From positions 4,103,080 to 4,167,079 of the forward strand of contig NW_002060944.1 in assembly GCF_000150275.1 (NCBI RefSeq): DNA of 64,000 bases, given 5' to 3'. Positions 43,901 to 57,400 of the stretch are shown piece after piece (within the stretch, counting starts at the first letter, position 1; each line of letters opens with the position of its first letter). The notes below the pieces were generated by a model. That model was not told the DNA's origin, did no database searches, and saw only the letters and a list, made by a program, of their open reading frames with translations. A program made the position numbers and the translations under genes. This DNA is from Trichoplax adhaerens (lineage: Eukaryota > Placozoa > Uniplacotomia > Trichoplacea > Trichoplacidae).

Positions 43901-45492
43901 TTCAAAATCTTGAACCGAGCATTTTTCCAGTACTTGCTTTAACTTCTATATTCTAAACATACCTAATTGAAAGTGCCAATCTATTGACGAAATCTCTTAT
44001 CGCACTGTGATGAATAATAATTTTGATAAATTGACTTTAAGAGGAAATTTTAAGACACATTACGGAGTCTTCTCAATCCTAAGCGTAACGTTTTGTCAAT
44101 TTTCTAATTATGATGACGTTCATGGGAAGATTTCGTAAAATTTCAATGTGTTCACTAACCCCATAGTGACTTTTACATTGTTATTATTAAATTTAGGTAC
44201 TAATATTGAAGGAAAATGTTGATTCTATATTGCAATAATTCAGAATCACAGTTAATATAAAATAAAAACAAAATTTATGACCTACGATAATATAGTTTTA
44301 TCAACTGATTTCTAATATTACACCATTATTTTAGTAAGAGTACCGTAGTTTAATACTTTATTGTATTTACTATCAGCATAATTCCATTTCAGAAGTGTGC
44401 GTAACATGTACCATATATCATAATTAATACTGAATAGGGTTTAAAGTGAACGTGCGCAATTTTCCATTTATTTCTGAAATAGAATACAAACAATTTAGTA
44501 TCTTTATTTGTGTACAAAGATAACGAGTTTTTATATACAGTTTGACGGCAATAAATAGGTTAAACCAGTTTACTATTGATCAGAAGTTACCGCAGCGTAG
44601 GGTGGAGTACATCGCTCGATGCGAATACCATTATCAAATAGAAAGAATTTTTGCATTTAATAAACATTCATACAGACAATTTTATCTAAATTGAGTCTTC
44701 TAAAGAAATAATCCATTTTATGTAGCATCATTTAAAGATCTTTGATTTCTACTTCATGGCATAGATTGATTCGCGAAAGGTCACTAATAGAGGTACTGCA
44801 TAAATACTCCATAATCGTTCGGCTATTTCCAACGTCACTAAGATTATAAACTGACAATTCGAAAAATATTTTAATACCTATGATGGTTATAGCTTACTTT
44901 GCTACGCAATCAGTTGATTATTAAGAATAATTAGCCTTTCATTAATCGACATGTCGCATTTGAAAGATGTAAGATCGCCACAAGCTATTAATCAATATTA
45001 TTTTATTAGTAATTTTGACACCTTCAAAGTACATTTTTCTATTTGATGAAGCGACTACTGAAACAAGTTCTTATAAAGTTATAGAATCATAAAGGATAAA
45101 AGTCGTAATGTGATTATGAATAGGGAAGTACAATTCTGATATTATTGGTTAGTTCTTGATTTACGTCAAGGAGTCTTTCGAAGATAATACCATATTTGTT
45201 TCATAAGAACTTTATCATTTATCTTGTGTACATATGGCTGGTTCAAATTCTATTTGAATGGATGCTTGAACTTTAGATGGACGTGTTTGTCCGGTATAGA
45301 AATCTCCACCGTTATAGCTTTAATCCTATTAAAGTGTTGCAAAATCTTCAACAGCTTCTCATTGATTCACTTTTATGAATTGTTATCGGTTAAGATATTT
45401 TAAAGCCCTAGCATTAGAATTAATTCATCTTTATTTTAGTATTTATTCCTAATTTTTCTATTTTCCTTCTAACTCTATCGTCTAGCTGTAAT
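37971..45492. other. Long gene-poor stretch
   Basis: Over 7.5 kb I see only one plausible fragment (42842-42979) and a weak foldback near 40398-40560 (ATCCTGGAG against CTCCAGGAT, GTATCACG against CGTGATAC). Open frames of about 60 codons occur but have no family signature and base composition like the surroundings. TATA-like CTATATAAGC at 43566 precedes a 29-codon frame at 43787 that I cannot support. Confidence 0.5.
42842..42979 (+). pseudogene. Coding-like fragment interrupted by an in-frame stop
   Basis: From the ATG at 42842 one frame reads MNPQNQLYDHQNNIFPAALT, then four more codons, a TAA at 42914-42916, and then 30 further codons with charged, protein-like text (FDPSQLQERADEDCVSK), ending at AAG followed by GTTTGA. 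The composition is less AT-biased than the surroundings on both sides of the stop, as expected for a recently broken exon. I do not recognise the family, and no companion exon was found nearby. Confidence 0.35.
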
Positions 45493-47347
45493 ATGGAGGA
45501 GGATTCATCTATGAATGAACGCCTAAATTATTCACGTTTTACTAATTCAAAAAGAAGTTTGGGAGGCGCCTTCTTCATTTTACTATATATTACCATTATC
45601 GTTAGTAACTTTATCTGTGTCATTAAAATAATAAAGCAACATTATAGAAGAAAGAAACGAACACTCGATATTTACAGTCAATATTCCTATGGTAAAGCTC
45701 ATGCGTTTATTATCGTTTTATCATCATCTAATATTTTTTTTCCATTAACATTATCGCCTATCATATTAGTACCCAATTTTATTGGTAGATGGATTGGTCA
45801 TCATTCTGCTTGCTATGCTAGCACCTTTCTATTGGTGACATGGACTAATATTAGCACGATTGTATCCCTTTTTATGGGTTTTGAACGTTATGTTGCGGTA
45901 AAAAAGCCATTTCAATATCAGCGTATCTTAACATGGTATAACTTTACATTAGCTAACGTATGTATGGTGATCTATTGCTTGATGATAGCCGGGCTTACTA
46001 TTCGATTTGATATGACACGATTTTATGAACAAGTACCGTTATGCTATACATATTATAATTTATCTTCAAGAGAACAACAAGGAGTTTTAGCTACCAGCAC
46101 CATTACACATAGCTTATGTTTCATTTTATTAACTCTGACAAGTATACTAGTTTTACAAGAATTGCGGCAGATGCATCATCGCATATGTCAAGTTGCTTCT
46201 GTACAGGCTAATTCACGAGATGATCTGAATATACAGCGTTCTAGACTTATTAGCGTTGGGCGGAATCCAGTAGCTGCAACGCGAAAAACAGCTAAAGTTA
46301 CAATTTTAGTAACGACAGTCCATTTAATTTCATGGCTTCCAGGCAGGGTAAGTAATTCTTAAACTTCTTCTATTTTAATCTGTTTGATACCAAAATTCCA
46401 TTTTTACCTTTTACTAGCAGAATAGAATTATTAATTACTCTATTGATATCAATTAGATATTAAATTTTTTATTTAATCTATTTTAGTGTCACAATTTTAT
46501 TACTATTCGCTCTAGTTTCAACAAATTGGTATTAATCTTTTCTATTTTCTAATGCTTAACATCATTTCACGCTATGCCCTTTCCATATCCAACGAATAGG
46601 AGCATTTTGTTTCCTATTTTTCACTAGTGGAAGCTGCCATTCACACTATCTAGTAAATAAGCAGCGAAATATTGACTACAGAGTCGTTGTGTTTGCTATT
46701 TAGTATACACAAATGAGATTATTATTCGATGAGAGCAATTTGTTATGTAACGTCTTTGTGCCTCTTATTTGTGTTCATTACTTTAGTAATATGTTCATAG
46801 GCAATTTGACAGGAAGTCAGCACAGTACTTGAATAATGCAATAGAAATATGTTCGTAGACAATTTGACAGGACGTCAGCACAGTACTTGAATAATGCCTT
46901 AGCAGATTCTAATACGATTACGATTGTGTTAACACATAATCAAGAAGCTATAAAAAAATTTCTATTATCTCTACTGTTCTGTGTTAAAGTGAGGACTATT
47001 ATAAGTTATTGTAGCTGAAAGATCACAAATTTCATCCTCTTTATGTACCAAAGTTTGAAGTTATAAACCAAATGATAGTATTTTATCTTAAAAGATAGAA
47101 CAACAATGAATGCTTACTACCGAAATGATTAAACTTTGTTTAAGAAATTTCATACTGACACTTACAAGATCTTATTTAATATTTGTAGATTGCGCAGTAT
47201 TGGATGATTACTACAGGAACTATTCCTCCATCTGCTTGGAGAATATCTATTTTACTTGCTCGAATAGCTGAAACAATCATTATTCCGTTAATCATCATTG
47301 TATCAAGAAAAAAAAATATTAGACGATATCTTAAAAGATTATTTTGA
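45493..47347 (+). CDS. Rhodopsin-like (class A) GPCR 1, orphan
   Basis: Two exons: 45493-46347 and 47189-47347, giving 337 residues with seven hydrophobic helices. TM1 carries VSNFICVIKI (N1.50-like). TM3 starts after a conserved Cys (HHSACYAS) and ends MGFERYVAVKKPF, an ERY form of DRY. The second extracellular loop has the partner cysteine (VPLCYTYY). TM6 ends SWLPGR, where a phase-0 intron falls, and TM7 has AETIIIPLIIIVSR in place of NPxxY. The C tail is very short and basic (KKNIRRYLKRLF). An ATG at 45511 is an alternative start. The protein shares the intron position and the RYVAxKKPF and WxPxR motifs with the two GPCRs downstream, but is clearly more distant from them. The ligand is unknown. 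Confidence 0.88.
46791..46900. repeat. 58-bp tandem repeat in the GPCR 1 intron
   Basis: ATGTTCATAGGCAATTTGAC starts at 46791 and ATGTTCGTAGACAATTTGAC at 46849. Both continue AGGA(A/C)GTCAGCACAGTACTTG. Two copies, the second incomplete. Confidence 0.85.
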
Positions 47348-50300
47348 TAATCTTAATCTTTATTATCATATTTTATATTTTATATGTCGAAGATATTTTG
47401 AGTGTCGAGTTATTTCGCTTTAAATAGTATACAATTATAAAATGGACAAGAAATTTTAATGCAACATCATTTTATATCACATTCTTTCATGTTAGTTGTG
47501 TGAACATGAAATTTTCTTTAATTTACATCTTCAAAGAACTCACATTTGTAAAATTGTTCATACTTGATGCGTTAGTAAATAAAATTGAAAAGATTTTTAT
47601 AAATCGCTTTAAAAATTAAATGGAAAGAGACAAGAGCTTACACTATACTGAGACTGATACACAGGTAGATTAAGAATTTTAGAAGAACACTGGTAATAGC
47701 TATTTAGCACTGAATCAGACCTGCAGCATATAATTCCTGCTTTTAATTTAGCAGGCGGCTAAGTAGCCATGTTTAATATTATTATCATTTACAGCTAGTC
47801 AATATTTTTATTTCATAAGTTCGTAGACTAAACATTGTTTTATTTGTTACTTTTATGACATTAAAAACCTTCTTCATAGTATGGTGCGACGGGCATATCT
47901 TACTCCGACGGGATTGGCCCCATCATTAGCAGGCAGTTTACATAATCGCCTACTCTTCATTTAGCTACAACCAAATATTACTTTTATTTATTTATATCTT
48001 ACGTCTCTTCAAAATGGTACGGTACCAAATATTTAAATCTTCGGTAGAATAGGTTGATAGACGGATAAACCGTGAACGTATCAGCGAAGACGGTATCGCT
48101 TTACTTTAAACATGTAAAATAGTTGTTAATTTATCTACAATACCCGGCATATATTATATACGAAAGATGAATTTATTGTATAGTATTTCTTATAAAAAGG
48201 GTAAATTCATATTCAAGTACTAGTACGGCATATGAAACTTCGTGAAGGGTTACATTCAATCAAATATTATGGACGAGAGAAAAGTTTACAATTAATTGAA
48301 TATCAGACCTGTTAGGAACCTACAGAGTGTATATGTTCAGAGAGTCAGAATAATGATTAATTATCAATAGGGATATTTAATACATGAACTTGCAGTATAA
48401 GTAGAAAAGGCTGTGAGATGGTGCCGATAGATAATAAACTATAGCCAGTAAATTGATTACTAGATCAACAGAAATTATAAGTATGTTAGCAATAGCGTGA
48501 ATATAGTCATGATTCGTGAATAAGCTGAAACTAATATTATATAATTAAAGACTGATCAGGGTTGAATTTGACACGAAATACCTATTTAGCATTCTAAAAT
48601 AAATTCTGAGTCATGTTTGTATCTGTACATATGCGAATGTGCTGACAAATAAGAAGGTCAAAATTAGTGTGTCTGACCCATAGCAATCAAATCATATGGC
48701 GTCTGGATTTCAGCAAACTAATTTCTTTCTTTTGGTTAAATTTCATAAGGCAAATCCAATTTGATTTTTCGTTTACTTTGAATAAATTTAACAATGTCCT
48801 AAACACGATTGAGTAGTATGCTTACTCTTACTTGTATATCCCTGCATATGTTATCGATTTTGCACATTTGAGTACTTGCGACATTTTTACTAGATATTGA
48901 AAATAGTAATCCTGACATTTATGTCATTGATAAGATTCAGCGATCAAGTCATAATTTTTTTCCACTTCACTTCCTGTCTAAGCCATATCCGAGTCGATGT
49001 ACGCATACAGCGAGAATGGAACACACTTGATATTAGCTCATCCACACTTAGTTTCATAAGATCAACTTGTTGGCAATAGTATTAATGGGATTCTCTAATA
49101 CTAATTTCTAGCTGACTTTTTGTTTATTAAATTTTGATAGCTTATTTCTTTATAAGTTATGGAATCTACCGTATATTTTTAATATCATTCCTTAAAATTG
49201 CTATAGTATATAAAATAAATTATGATTATTGTTTCATTCATATCATGTTTATGGAGCCTTTCTATCTGGCGTTGAAGGAAAGAAGGACAAACGTGTGATT
49301 GTTCATTATACATATTATTGTATGCAGTATGTTTTATGCATAGATAGTGTTTAATTTTTATAAATATATTACTACGGCTATTTCGAAGTGGTGTTGTACG
49401 ATAAAATCATCTGCGATGTACGTATAGTTTGTAACTATGAGTGCGCAAGAAAATTATCAGAATAAAAATTTATTTCCGTCCGCTGTTCTAACAATATTTT
49501 TAATTTATAAAAGAATTAACACTATAGATAATTTCTTATAAAAGAATTGGTTCTGTTATGAAAGAAAGCTAGACTAAGGCGAATACTGTATTATTAAATA
49601 CAGTATTGTCTCAAAATGACCTTTTGCCATCGATTTTGCAACTTTAGAAACTTGCTACTACAAAGATGAGTTTTACGTTACTTTGCAAATTTATAGTATG
49701 CAAAATATTGATCTAACATAACAGCGTTAAAAAGTAGGATAGTTCTATGAATACATTATGTATAGTATATTCACATCCACATTTTCGTAGTACCGGATGA
49801 TAAGGACTTCCGTTAGATTTCTAAAGCTAGGATAGAAAAATTGTTTATTTATTTCCTTGTCATACATCTATACTGGCCTGGTTTTCTTTATAATGTCGTG
49901 ACGGCGCATAAATTTTAACGTCATTGTTAAAATATGTTTCTTTAAATACAATGATGATGTAATCTTTTCTGATTTTTGTAGGCTAATAAGCGTATACTTT
50001 ATTTTGCTTTATAGTATCTCCTTATTCACATGCCAACAAAAAAATGTCAAATTTTCATTCATATATACTACTGTCATAATATTCATATAGAAAAGCTGTA
50101 CTTTCTCAAGATCATAGAAAAAGTCTTAAAGCAAAATTCGTATGCCTAACGCCTTATATGATCTCCTTAATATCGAATGTAATCCAAATCTTGATAACCC
50201 TCCCATGGAAAGATGAAATTGATATACACAAGCCTCGGGCTAAGCCAAACTGTGAATTCAAAGATTCGAAGTTATGGTTGAATTTCGTAATTACTTCTCA

Positions 50301-52610
50301 TACACTTGTCTATTGGAAAATCGTATCATAATATGTAAAATTATATATACAAAGGTATCAGTAAGTCTATTTGATGTTAACCTAAATTTCATCCAGCAAA
50401 ACAAAAATTGCGCAGTACTTGCATGATAGGATACTATAGAAATTTATTGAATATAGTAGGTAATGACGTTATAAATATATCATATTATATACATAGATAT
50501 GAGTTTCGTATATAATATACGGACATACGTACGTATATGCCCTTGCAAAGGTATACATTATCCAGTATACAAGTATAGCAAAAAATTTTTTCTATAGAAA
50601 TTGAAATGCAATCAAAACACAGTCTAAAAATCGATTGAATCTCTCAATTAATAGATTTAATTACTGGCTCCCGGTATTTTTGTTCGTAACATTAATTACC
50701 TACATAAAAGCTCAGATTACTTCCGTCGAAACTAAGAAAAGAGACCGTTAAGTCTGCTACACTAAACAATGCCTCCCGTATAAAAGATAATGAAATAAAG
50801 TATCTCTTTGAATACATAACATTACATTGGCCATTGACACGTACGTAACAAAAACTACAATCCGATGCCAAATATCATTACAATCAGAAGATAATCGCCA
50901 GTTATAATTGTAAACTAGTTCTGTTTCATTAATGACCATTATTTAAAAATTCTTCAAATAAATTAAATATTCCGTATTATAATTTAAATACAGAATAAAG
51001 TACCGGTAATTGTACTGATATTATAGATGCTCTCTCTAGTAGGTACCGTGGTTATGATTAGTTGAAACGAAAAATAGACAAGTCCTAAACATAATCATCG
51101 CACGTCAAATAAATTAACTGTACATTATTATACGAAGAGAAATCGATCTACTATTTCCAGAAAGGCTATTACTAATCAAAGCTTTCCGAAATGTTAATCA
51201 AATGATTCAATTTCTTTAAATCTCAGCAATTACGAACTTATATCACAAACTTGGTAGTTTAAAGTGACGTTTAAAAATTTATGTAATTATCTCTCCGATG
51301 TCACAACATATATACTACTGCTATTTCAGTTTAAGTTTGAAAGTCACGTAGATAGTATACAGTGTGAGATTTAGGAAAATATTAAATAAAGATTTTATAC
51401 AGTTGGAATTGTCGACTAATAGAGTTAAGGAAATGGTTGAACTCTGTAATGGCCTTCGAAAATAATTAATACAGCATTGTCTATTAATTTGAACTAAGTA
51501 TTGTCAAAATATGATGAAAAATAATTAAATATCCTTTACTGAAGATTTCATACAAGATATTCTAGAAAAATCATCACTTATATTTTGTCCTGTAGGAAAT
51601 CTTCATTTAGCTAACGAATATTGCTTCTGTTATGTTATTGGTATTGTTTTCATTTGCATGTCTATTTTTTGAGACTTTATAGTGTTTGTTACGTCATTTA
51701 TTTTAAATATTACATCATTGTTTTCTATGTCACTTGGAGACTGGATTTACTTAATGTTGCCAATTTAAGCTTGGATACAATTACTTAAAAATGCTATTTA
51801 CTAAATGTAAATACAATATCTATTTTTAAGTTAAAATGTATAAGGTTTAAATTGCTACAATTCCAGATCAAAGTGATAATTTCAGGTTTGTTCCCATAAG
51901 ATATCAATTCTTATTCTCAGAGAAGTAAATTGTTTAACGTTTGAGAAATGAAAATCAATCTCTGGCAGAGACTGTTGTATTAATTATTTGTGGAGAAGTA
52001 GTAAAAGCAAATTTTATTAATACCACAACCCTTAAGAAACCCATTCAATATTCTAGTTGTATAAATCCTCTCCTACGATAAAGTTATTGGATAGAGATTC
52101 TAGATAATCTAGAAGATTCTCTAAGATAAATAGTTACCAACTTTTCAAACTTATAGTGGTACTTACTTTCAGTCCTAATGGTATCATTCTAGTATAACTT
52201 TATACGCTGCATTCGAGGTAAAAAATTTTATAGCAAGATATAAATGAATAGGAAAATATGAAGTCATTCACCTCATTTAACTTTTAGGTTACTCAATCTA
52301 TAGGTAATTTAGAATTAGATTGTTGATTTTATACTGACTGTACAATAAATATCGATAGTCAATGTTATAAAGAAAAACAGCTTTGTTGTTGATCTTAGGA
52401 ATACAACTACTGTCAGCTTGAGTAATACTAATTATAATCGAAATTTTGCTTTCCTAGGTATCAATAACTTAGAATTAAATTTACTTCCTAGGATAAAAAT
52501 AACCCTGGGAAGATGTATATAATAAATACTTATAATTTGTAAAACTATAATAATAGCAGGTCCTAGATCATTCTTTATGTTAAATTGTATTTACCGTTGC
52601 GATAGTGAAG
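47348..52610. other. Intergenic between GPCR 1 and the GPCR 2/3 duplication
   Basis: I find no supported gene. Short frames such as 47881-47964 and 48897-49079 have no family signature. From about 51280 the sequence starts to match 57150 onward, the 5' edge of the segmental duplication. Confidence 0.5.
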
Positions 52611-52884
52611 AAATCACGTAATATCTATAATTTACCTATACAAATCTTAATCTTATACAAGTATTTATTGTTGCCATGATATTATTTTATTTATACTCAT
52701 TATCTACTGGACATTTGTTGTCTCGGCGTTGTCATTATAGCCTGTACTTTTTATTTATATTATGCGTCATATAGAGTCTGATTAACTAATTATTTGGCAA
52801 AATAATTTAACCACCGTTATTTGAATGCTTCCATTTTTTGGCCTATCTATTCATTACTATCCAATCACATGTTTGACATATGCA

Positions 52885-52893
52885 TATATAAAG
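52885..52893 (+). promoter_or_regulatory. TATA box of GPCR 2
   Basis: TATATAAAG lies about 205 bases before the ATG at 53098. It is followed by AAAAGGACATCATTCAC, matched by AAAAGGATATCATTTCAC behind the TATA box of GPCR 3. Conservation between the paralogues supports it as a core promoter. Confidence 0.6.
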
Positions 52894-53097
52894 GGAGTAT
52901 AGCAAAAGGACATCATTCACAAATTATTACATCCTTACGTTAATATTTCAATTATCGAAAATCATCGTGTTTAGCAAGCAACGTTTCGACTATAATTATC
53001 TGCAACGGTCAATACTATGATAATTTATTACTTCAACATTGGCTATCCATCAATTTACCATTAATACATATGTAGATTGCTATTACCAACTAGAAAA

Positions 53098-54491
53098 ATG
53101 AATATTCACGACAACATATCTGAATTTATGGAGAACATAAACGGTGCTATTAATGGTTCTATATCCAAAGACTGGCTTTTACCGAAGCGAAGCATTGTAA
53201 TTGATATTTCATTTATTATTTTAGCATTAGTTATTACAGTCAGCAATGTCAAATGTGTCTATAAGATTGGTAAATCATTTCGAAAATATAAAAGTAACAC
53301 ATTTTATAGCGCCGCTCGTTTACTGATGACCTTGTTAGTCGTTGTCAACACATCATTTTTGATACTAATTTCATCAATCATAGTTCCTAGTCAATTGGTT
53401 GGTTATTGGATTGGTGGTATTTATACTTGCAATACTGTAGGAGTCTTAATCGAGATATGGACAAATTTTGTTACATTATTAGCTACTATCATCAGTTTGG
53501 AGAGATACCTAGCCATTAAAAAGCCATTCCGCTATAATAATTTATGTAGTCCATGGAAGATTAAACTATTATTAATTTTCATATTAATCATCAGCTCGCT
53601 TGTTGGAATATTATCTCTATTTTTAAATAGATTTGCTTTAATCGCTTACGTTCCTGTCTGTCAAATCGTTATTGATAATGTACACGATATTAATTCTTTG
53701 GAATATGCTACTCTGTGGCTAGATATGAGCTGTTTTATTCCTTGCTGTGGCATTTTACTGTTAACAACAATGGAAGTTTTACTAGAATTGAAGCAAATGT
53801 CAGTTCGAGTTAGAAATCTATCCGTTATACCATTACCTTTATCCCAATACGGTCATAATCGAGATCTTCGGCAAACTAAGAGATTGGCGAGAATTGTAAT
53901 TATGATAACGGTTCTGCATCTATTATGTTGGATTCCTCAAAGAGTAAGTAAAAAGCGCAATACTACGCATATCTTTACGCAATAGATCGCTTATGCCAAG
54001 TTCTAATTAGAATTCTTAGTTCTATAGTAAATCAAATAGATGATACGCGTTGGATTTGAGTTACTTGTAGAATTTATAATGTGAATTCGAGTAGAAGATT
54101 ACTATTTCTTAAAAGAATTAGCTGGCGAAATAATTAATATTAAGCAAGTGATTAAGAATAATATTTTAGTGTAGAAATTACTTGATGCCATTTAGATTTT
54201 ATATCAATTTTCAATATCCAATAATTCAATCGTTAATAATTTCAATTTATTATCGCTAAATCAATTCACAATAATTTATTAATTCTTTATCGCCTCTAGA
54301 TATGTACTTACATACAGCGCTTGAGCGGTATCGATCAAGCAAGCTATGTATTCTACTCTCACGTTTCCGTTATAACAAAAATGCTAGACATGTTAGTTGT
54401 GCCATTGGCTATATTCTGGAGTCAGCAAAAATGTATTAGCAAGAAACGTCGGTCAAGAATTGGAAAGTCGTTACCATTGGTTCCGCCATAA
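53098..54491 (+). CDS. Rhodopsin-like (class A) GPCR 2, orphan
   Basis: Two exons: 53098-53943 (282 codons) and 54300-54491, giving 345 residues. The ATG at 53098 is chosen because the next paralogue starts at the same alignment point. The N terminus has N-glycosylation sites (INGSIS). TM1 has TVSNVKCVYKI. TM3 runs from the conserved Cys (YTCNTVG) to SLERYLAIKKPF (ERY). Extracellular loop 2 has VPVCQIV and TM6 ends CWIPQR at a phase-0 intron. TM7 is MLDMLVVPLAIFW instead of NPxxY. TM2 lacks the usual LxxxD sodium-site aspartate, with Asn in VVVNTSF nearby. The short tail is basic with Ser (KKRRSRIGKSLP). It is a tandem paralogue of GPCR 3. AATAAA at about 54549 is a likely poly(A) signal. The ligand is unknown. 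Confidence 0.92.
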
Positions 54492-57400
54492 TTGTTAATA
54501 TTTCTTTATATGTGACTATGCTGGCTATCTTGATAAACCAGCTTCATACAAATAAAGTTAATGAATGTATATATATGTATGCTTTTGCCAGCTTGAATAT
54601 TAAAGATGCTATACTACATATTTTATATATTGAAATGCATTATATTTATTTATGCAATAAATAATTGATACCCATTGCAGCTATTATCAATTGTCAGTTA
54701 AAGGTGTAATTCATTCACAAATCACGTATTACTTTCTTACTGCATGTATCTTCCGGTCTTCTTGGAGTAAATTCCGGTATGATGTGTCAGCCATTGATAA
54801 TTTATGGTTAAATTAGCAAAATGGGGCAATTTTAAGGTTTAAATTATTAGAGTAATTTGAAATAATACTCAAACTACAGTATTTGCATTGTATTAACTTG
54901 GTTTAGGCTAGATAGTCCTGGACACTATACACGTATCATATTCATTCTAAGTATATCTGTTAATTTACTTTAATTTTTAATTTATCACTAGAGAACATAT
55001 AAATTCATAATGCAAGTAAAAGCACAACATAATATCTAACATATATCCTGATGACTGTTTGATCTTTTATGAAGATATACTGCTATGGATATTTCGAGTC
55101 ATGACAAAAATCACATATGAGGTTTGCCCAACTTATAACTATATATTTGCGCGAATAAATCATTGAAACAACTCACCTAACTATTTTTAGCAATATTTTG
55201 ATTTTTTATGACAGAATTAATGACAAGCAGTTTCGTATTTGAAATGCTTTTCTGTTACAAATGAATTATACATTGGGGTAATTGTGAATTATTGTATTAG
55301 CTCAGGAATACTCTCTGATATTGATAAATTTTAAAATTTTAAATCTACGTATGCAAGGTTGTGTGTACATCAAATCATATATTGCATCAAGTGTTTAAAG
55401 TAAAATTAGATTTTTAGGTTGTGCTACGATAATTATAATGCTTTGTACCAAATAGAAATCGAAGCGTTCAGCGACGGTAAAATGAAAATTTTTTCATCGT
55501 AGTTTCTGCAGCTAGAATGCAAAACAGATTCTACTTATTTCTTGCTCTTACCTCTACATTTACCTCCAGGATTTTCTTGAAATGCTGCTACTGAACGCTA
55601 AATCATCTTCTACGTTAGCTTCTTCATAATACCAATGATTTGGCCCTCTGTTATTCTAATAAAGCTTCTAAATGATAACCTTTTAGTATATATTTACTTC
55701 ATGATACTCATTCAATCAGTTTCATTCGTGTTCACTAATACTACAATGCTCTTATAAAAACGTGCAATTGTAATTATTGATAGCAACTAATAAAGATCGC
55801 AAGAGCAAAAGTATCAAGTCTCGTACCCGGTGTGTCCTCCTAAGCATCTTAAATATAATTTATAACTTGATAATATTTCGATGGCAAGTCCGTTTCTTAT
55901 TAAAATATGCCTCTCTGTAGGCTAATTTATAACTTTAGGAAGTACAATGTAAACCAATTTATAGCAAACCTTAATGAATGCAATTGACATTTATAATTGT
56001 ATAAAATCGTAGTACCATGTAATTAACTGTATCATTATAGCAGAAAATGTCAATAAAGTCTAGCACATATCAAGTTCAATTGCTATGCACTTAATAAAAT
56101 GAATAAACCATTTCATAAAATTTATATTTTAGGATACTACAGGACGTTTATGGTGGTATGCTAGGTAATAGCAGTACATTGTAAAGCACAAATATATACT
56201 GTCTACGTATAATTATATATAATGAACTACAAAGTGATATTCGCTTATTTATGGAGAGAAAATCTTTTTCAACGGAGATAAAAAATAAAATAAATGTGGT
56301 CACGTTTTAACTTGGAAACCTATTGAATTTTAGCGATTACATTGTTCTATTAATCTTCGTTGTTACCGTTCAAGTTTTTAAAACTGAACCATTCTTAATA
56401 AACTACATGATATAGAGATTTAAATTTTGTTGCGATTACGAAAAGAGAGAATCTTAAAATATGCTCTATTGTACTACAGTAAGCAAAACATTACTTATGC
56501 GATATAATGCAGAGATTCAAATTTTGTTGAAATACAAAAAGAGACTCTTGATTAAAATGTGCTCTGCTGCACTACAGTAGCCAATACATTACTTATGCTA
56601 TATGATACAGAGATTCAAATTTTGTTTATTTGGAGGGTCCATTATACTATATTACAATCAAAAATATATTCTGTGTGAAAACATCGAGCTAAAAATTTTT
56701 CTTCGACTAGAGGATGTTAGATCAGCCGTTGACAGGTGCTTCAGAAATTGGAGATCCCTGTTAGATATCGCTGCAGTATGAAGACGATCACAGCTATAAT
56801 AAATCATCGTAAGCATATTTTAAATTATTAATAACTTTTGTCTAAACTTCTGACTAAGTTTTTTTCATGGAAAATGATCATTGTTTCATCTAATTTAACT
56901 AGAACATAGATACGTTGTCGCGATAAATAGTAAAGCACGGTACCTGCAAGTAATATTAAAATAAAAACGGGTCTAAAATAAAAATTACCTGCATCAAATT
57001 ATTGCTACATGAAGGCAAATAAATCGATTGCCTCTAACATTAGGTTTAAGCTATACTTTGAGCAATAAAAATCAAATTGTAAATCAAATTGTAACTTTAT
57101 TCAATCTCATCAACTACCTATGCTATAGCTTTCTGATAGTTGAGGTACTTTAAAGTGATATTAAAAATTAATGCGCTCTTTTCGCTCATATTGCAAACCG
57201 TATACTATAGCTATTTCAGTTATATTTGAAGGTCACATAGACCGTCGAACACAAATAGCGAGGTATTGACTTTACTTAATGCTGTGATAACTGTTACATG
57301 CTAGTAGAAGCTGTTAAATCTTCGAAAAACGATGGAGAATTAAATTATCATTTTTTATTAATAGAATATTTTGCTTTAGTTTTAGTCAGCTATAGTCAAA

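Larger units (their letters stand above)
51280..54560. repeat. Segmental duplication copy 1 (GPCR 2 unit)
   Basis: This stretch pairs with about 57150-60620. Diverged matches begin near CTATTTCAGTTTAAGTTTGA (51321) against CTATTTCAGTTATATTTGAA (57211). They resume at TCACGTAATATCTATAATTT (about 52613) against TCACGTAGTATCTATAATTT (about 58753), and continue through promoter, exon 1, donor and exon 2. The offset grows from about 5.9 to 6.2 kb, so indels have accumulated. Confidence 0.75.

Noticed and set aside
47881-47964. 27-codon frame with a less AT-rich composition
   Set aside because: Too short to support and no motif recognised.
53077-53097. Upstream TTG as start of GPCR 2
   Set aside because: Eukaryotic start should be ATG; the ATG at 53098 aligns with the start of the paralogue.
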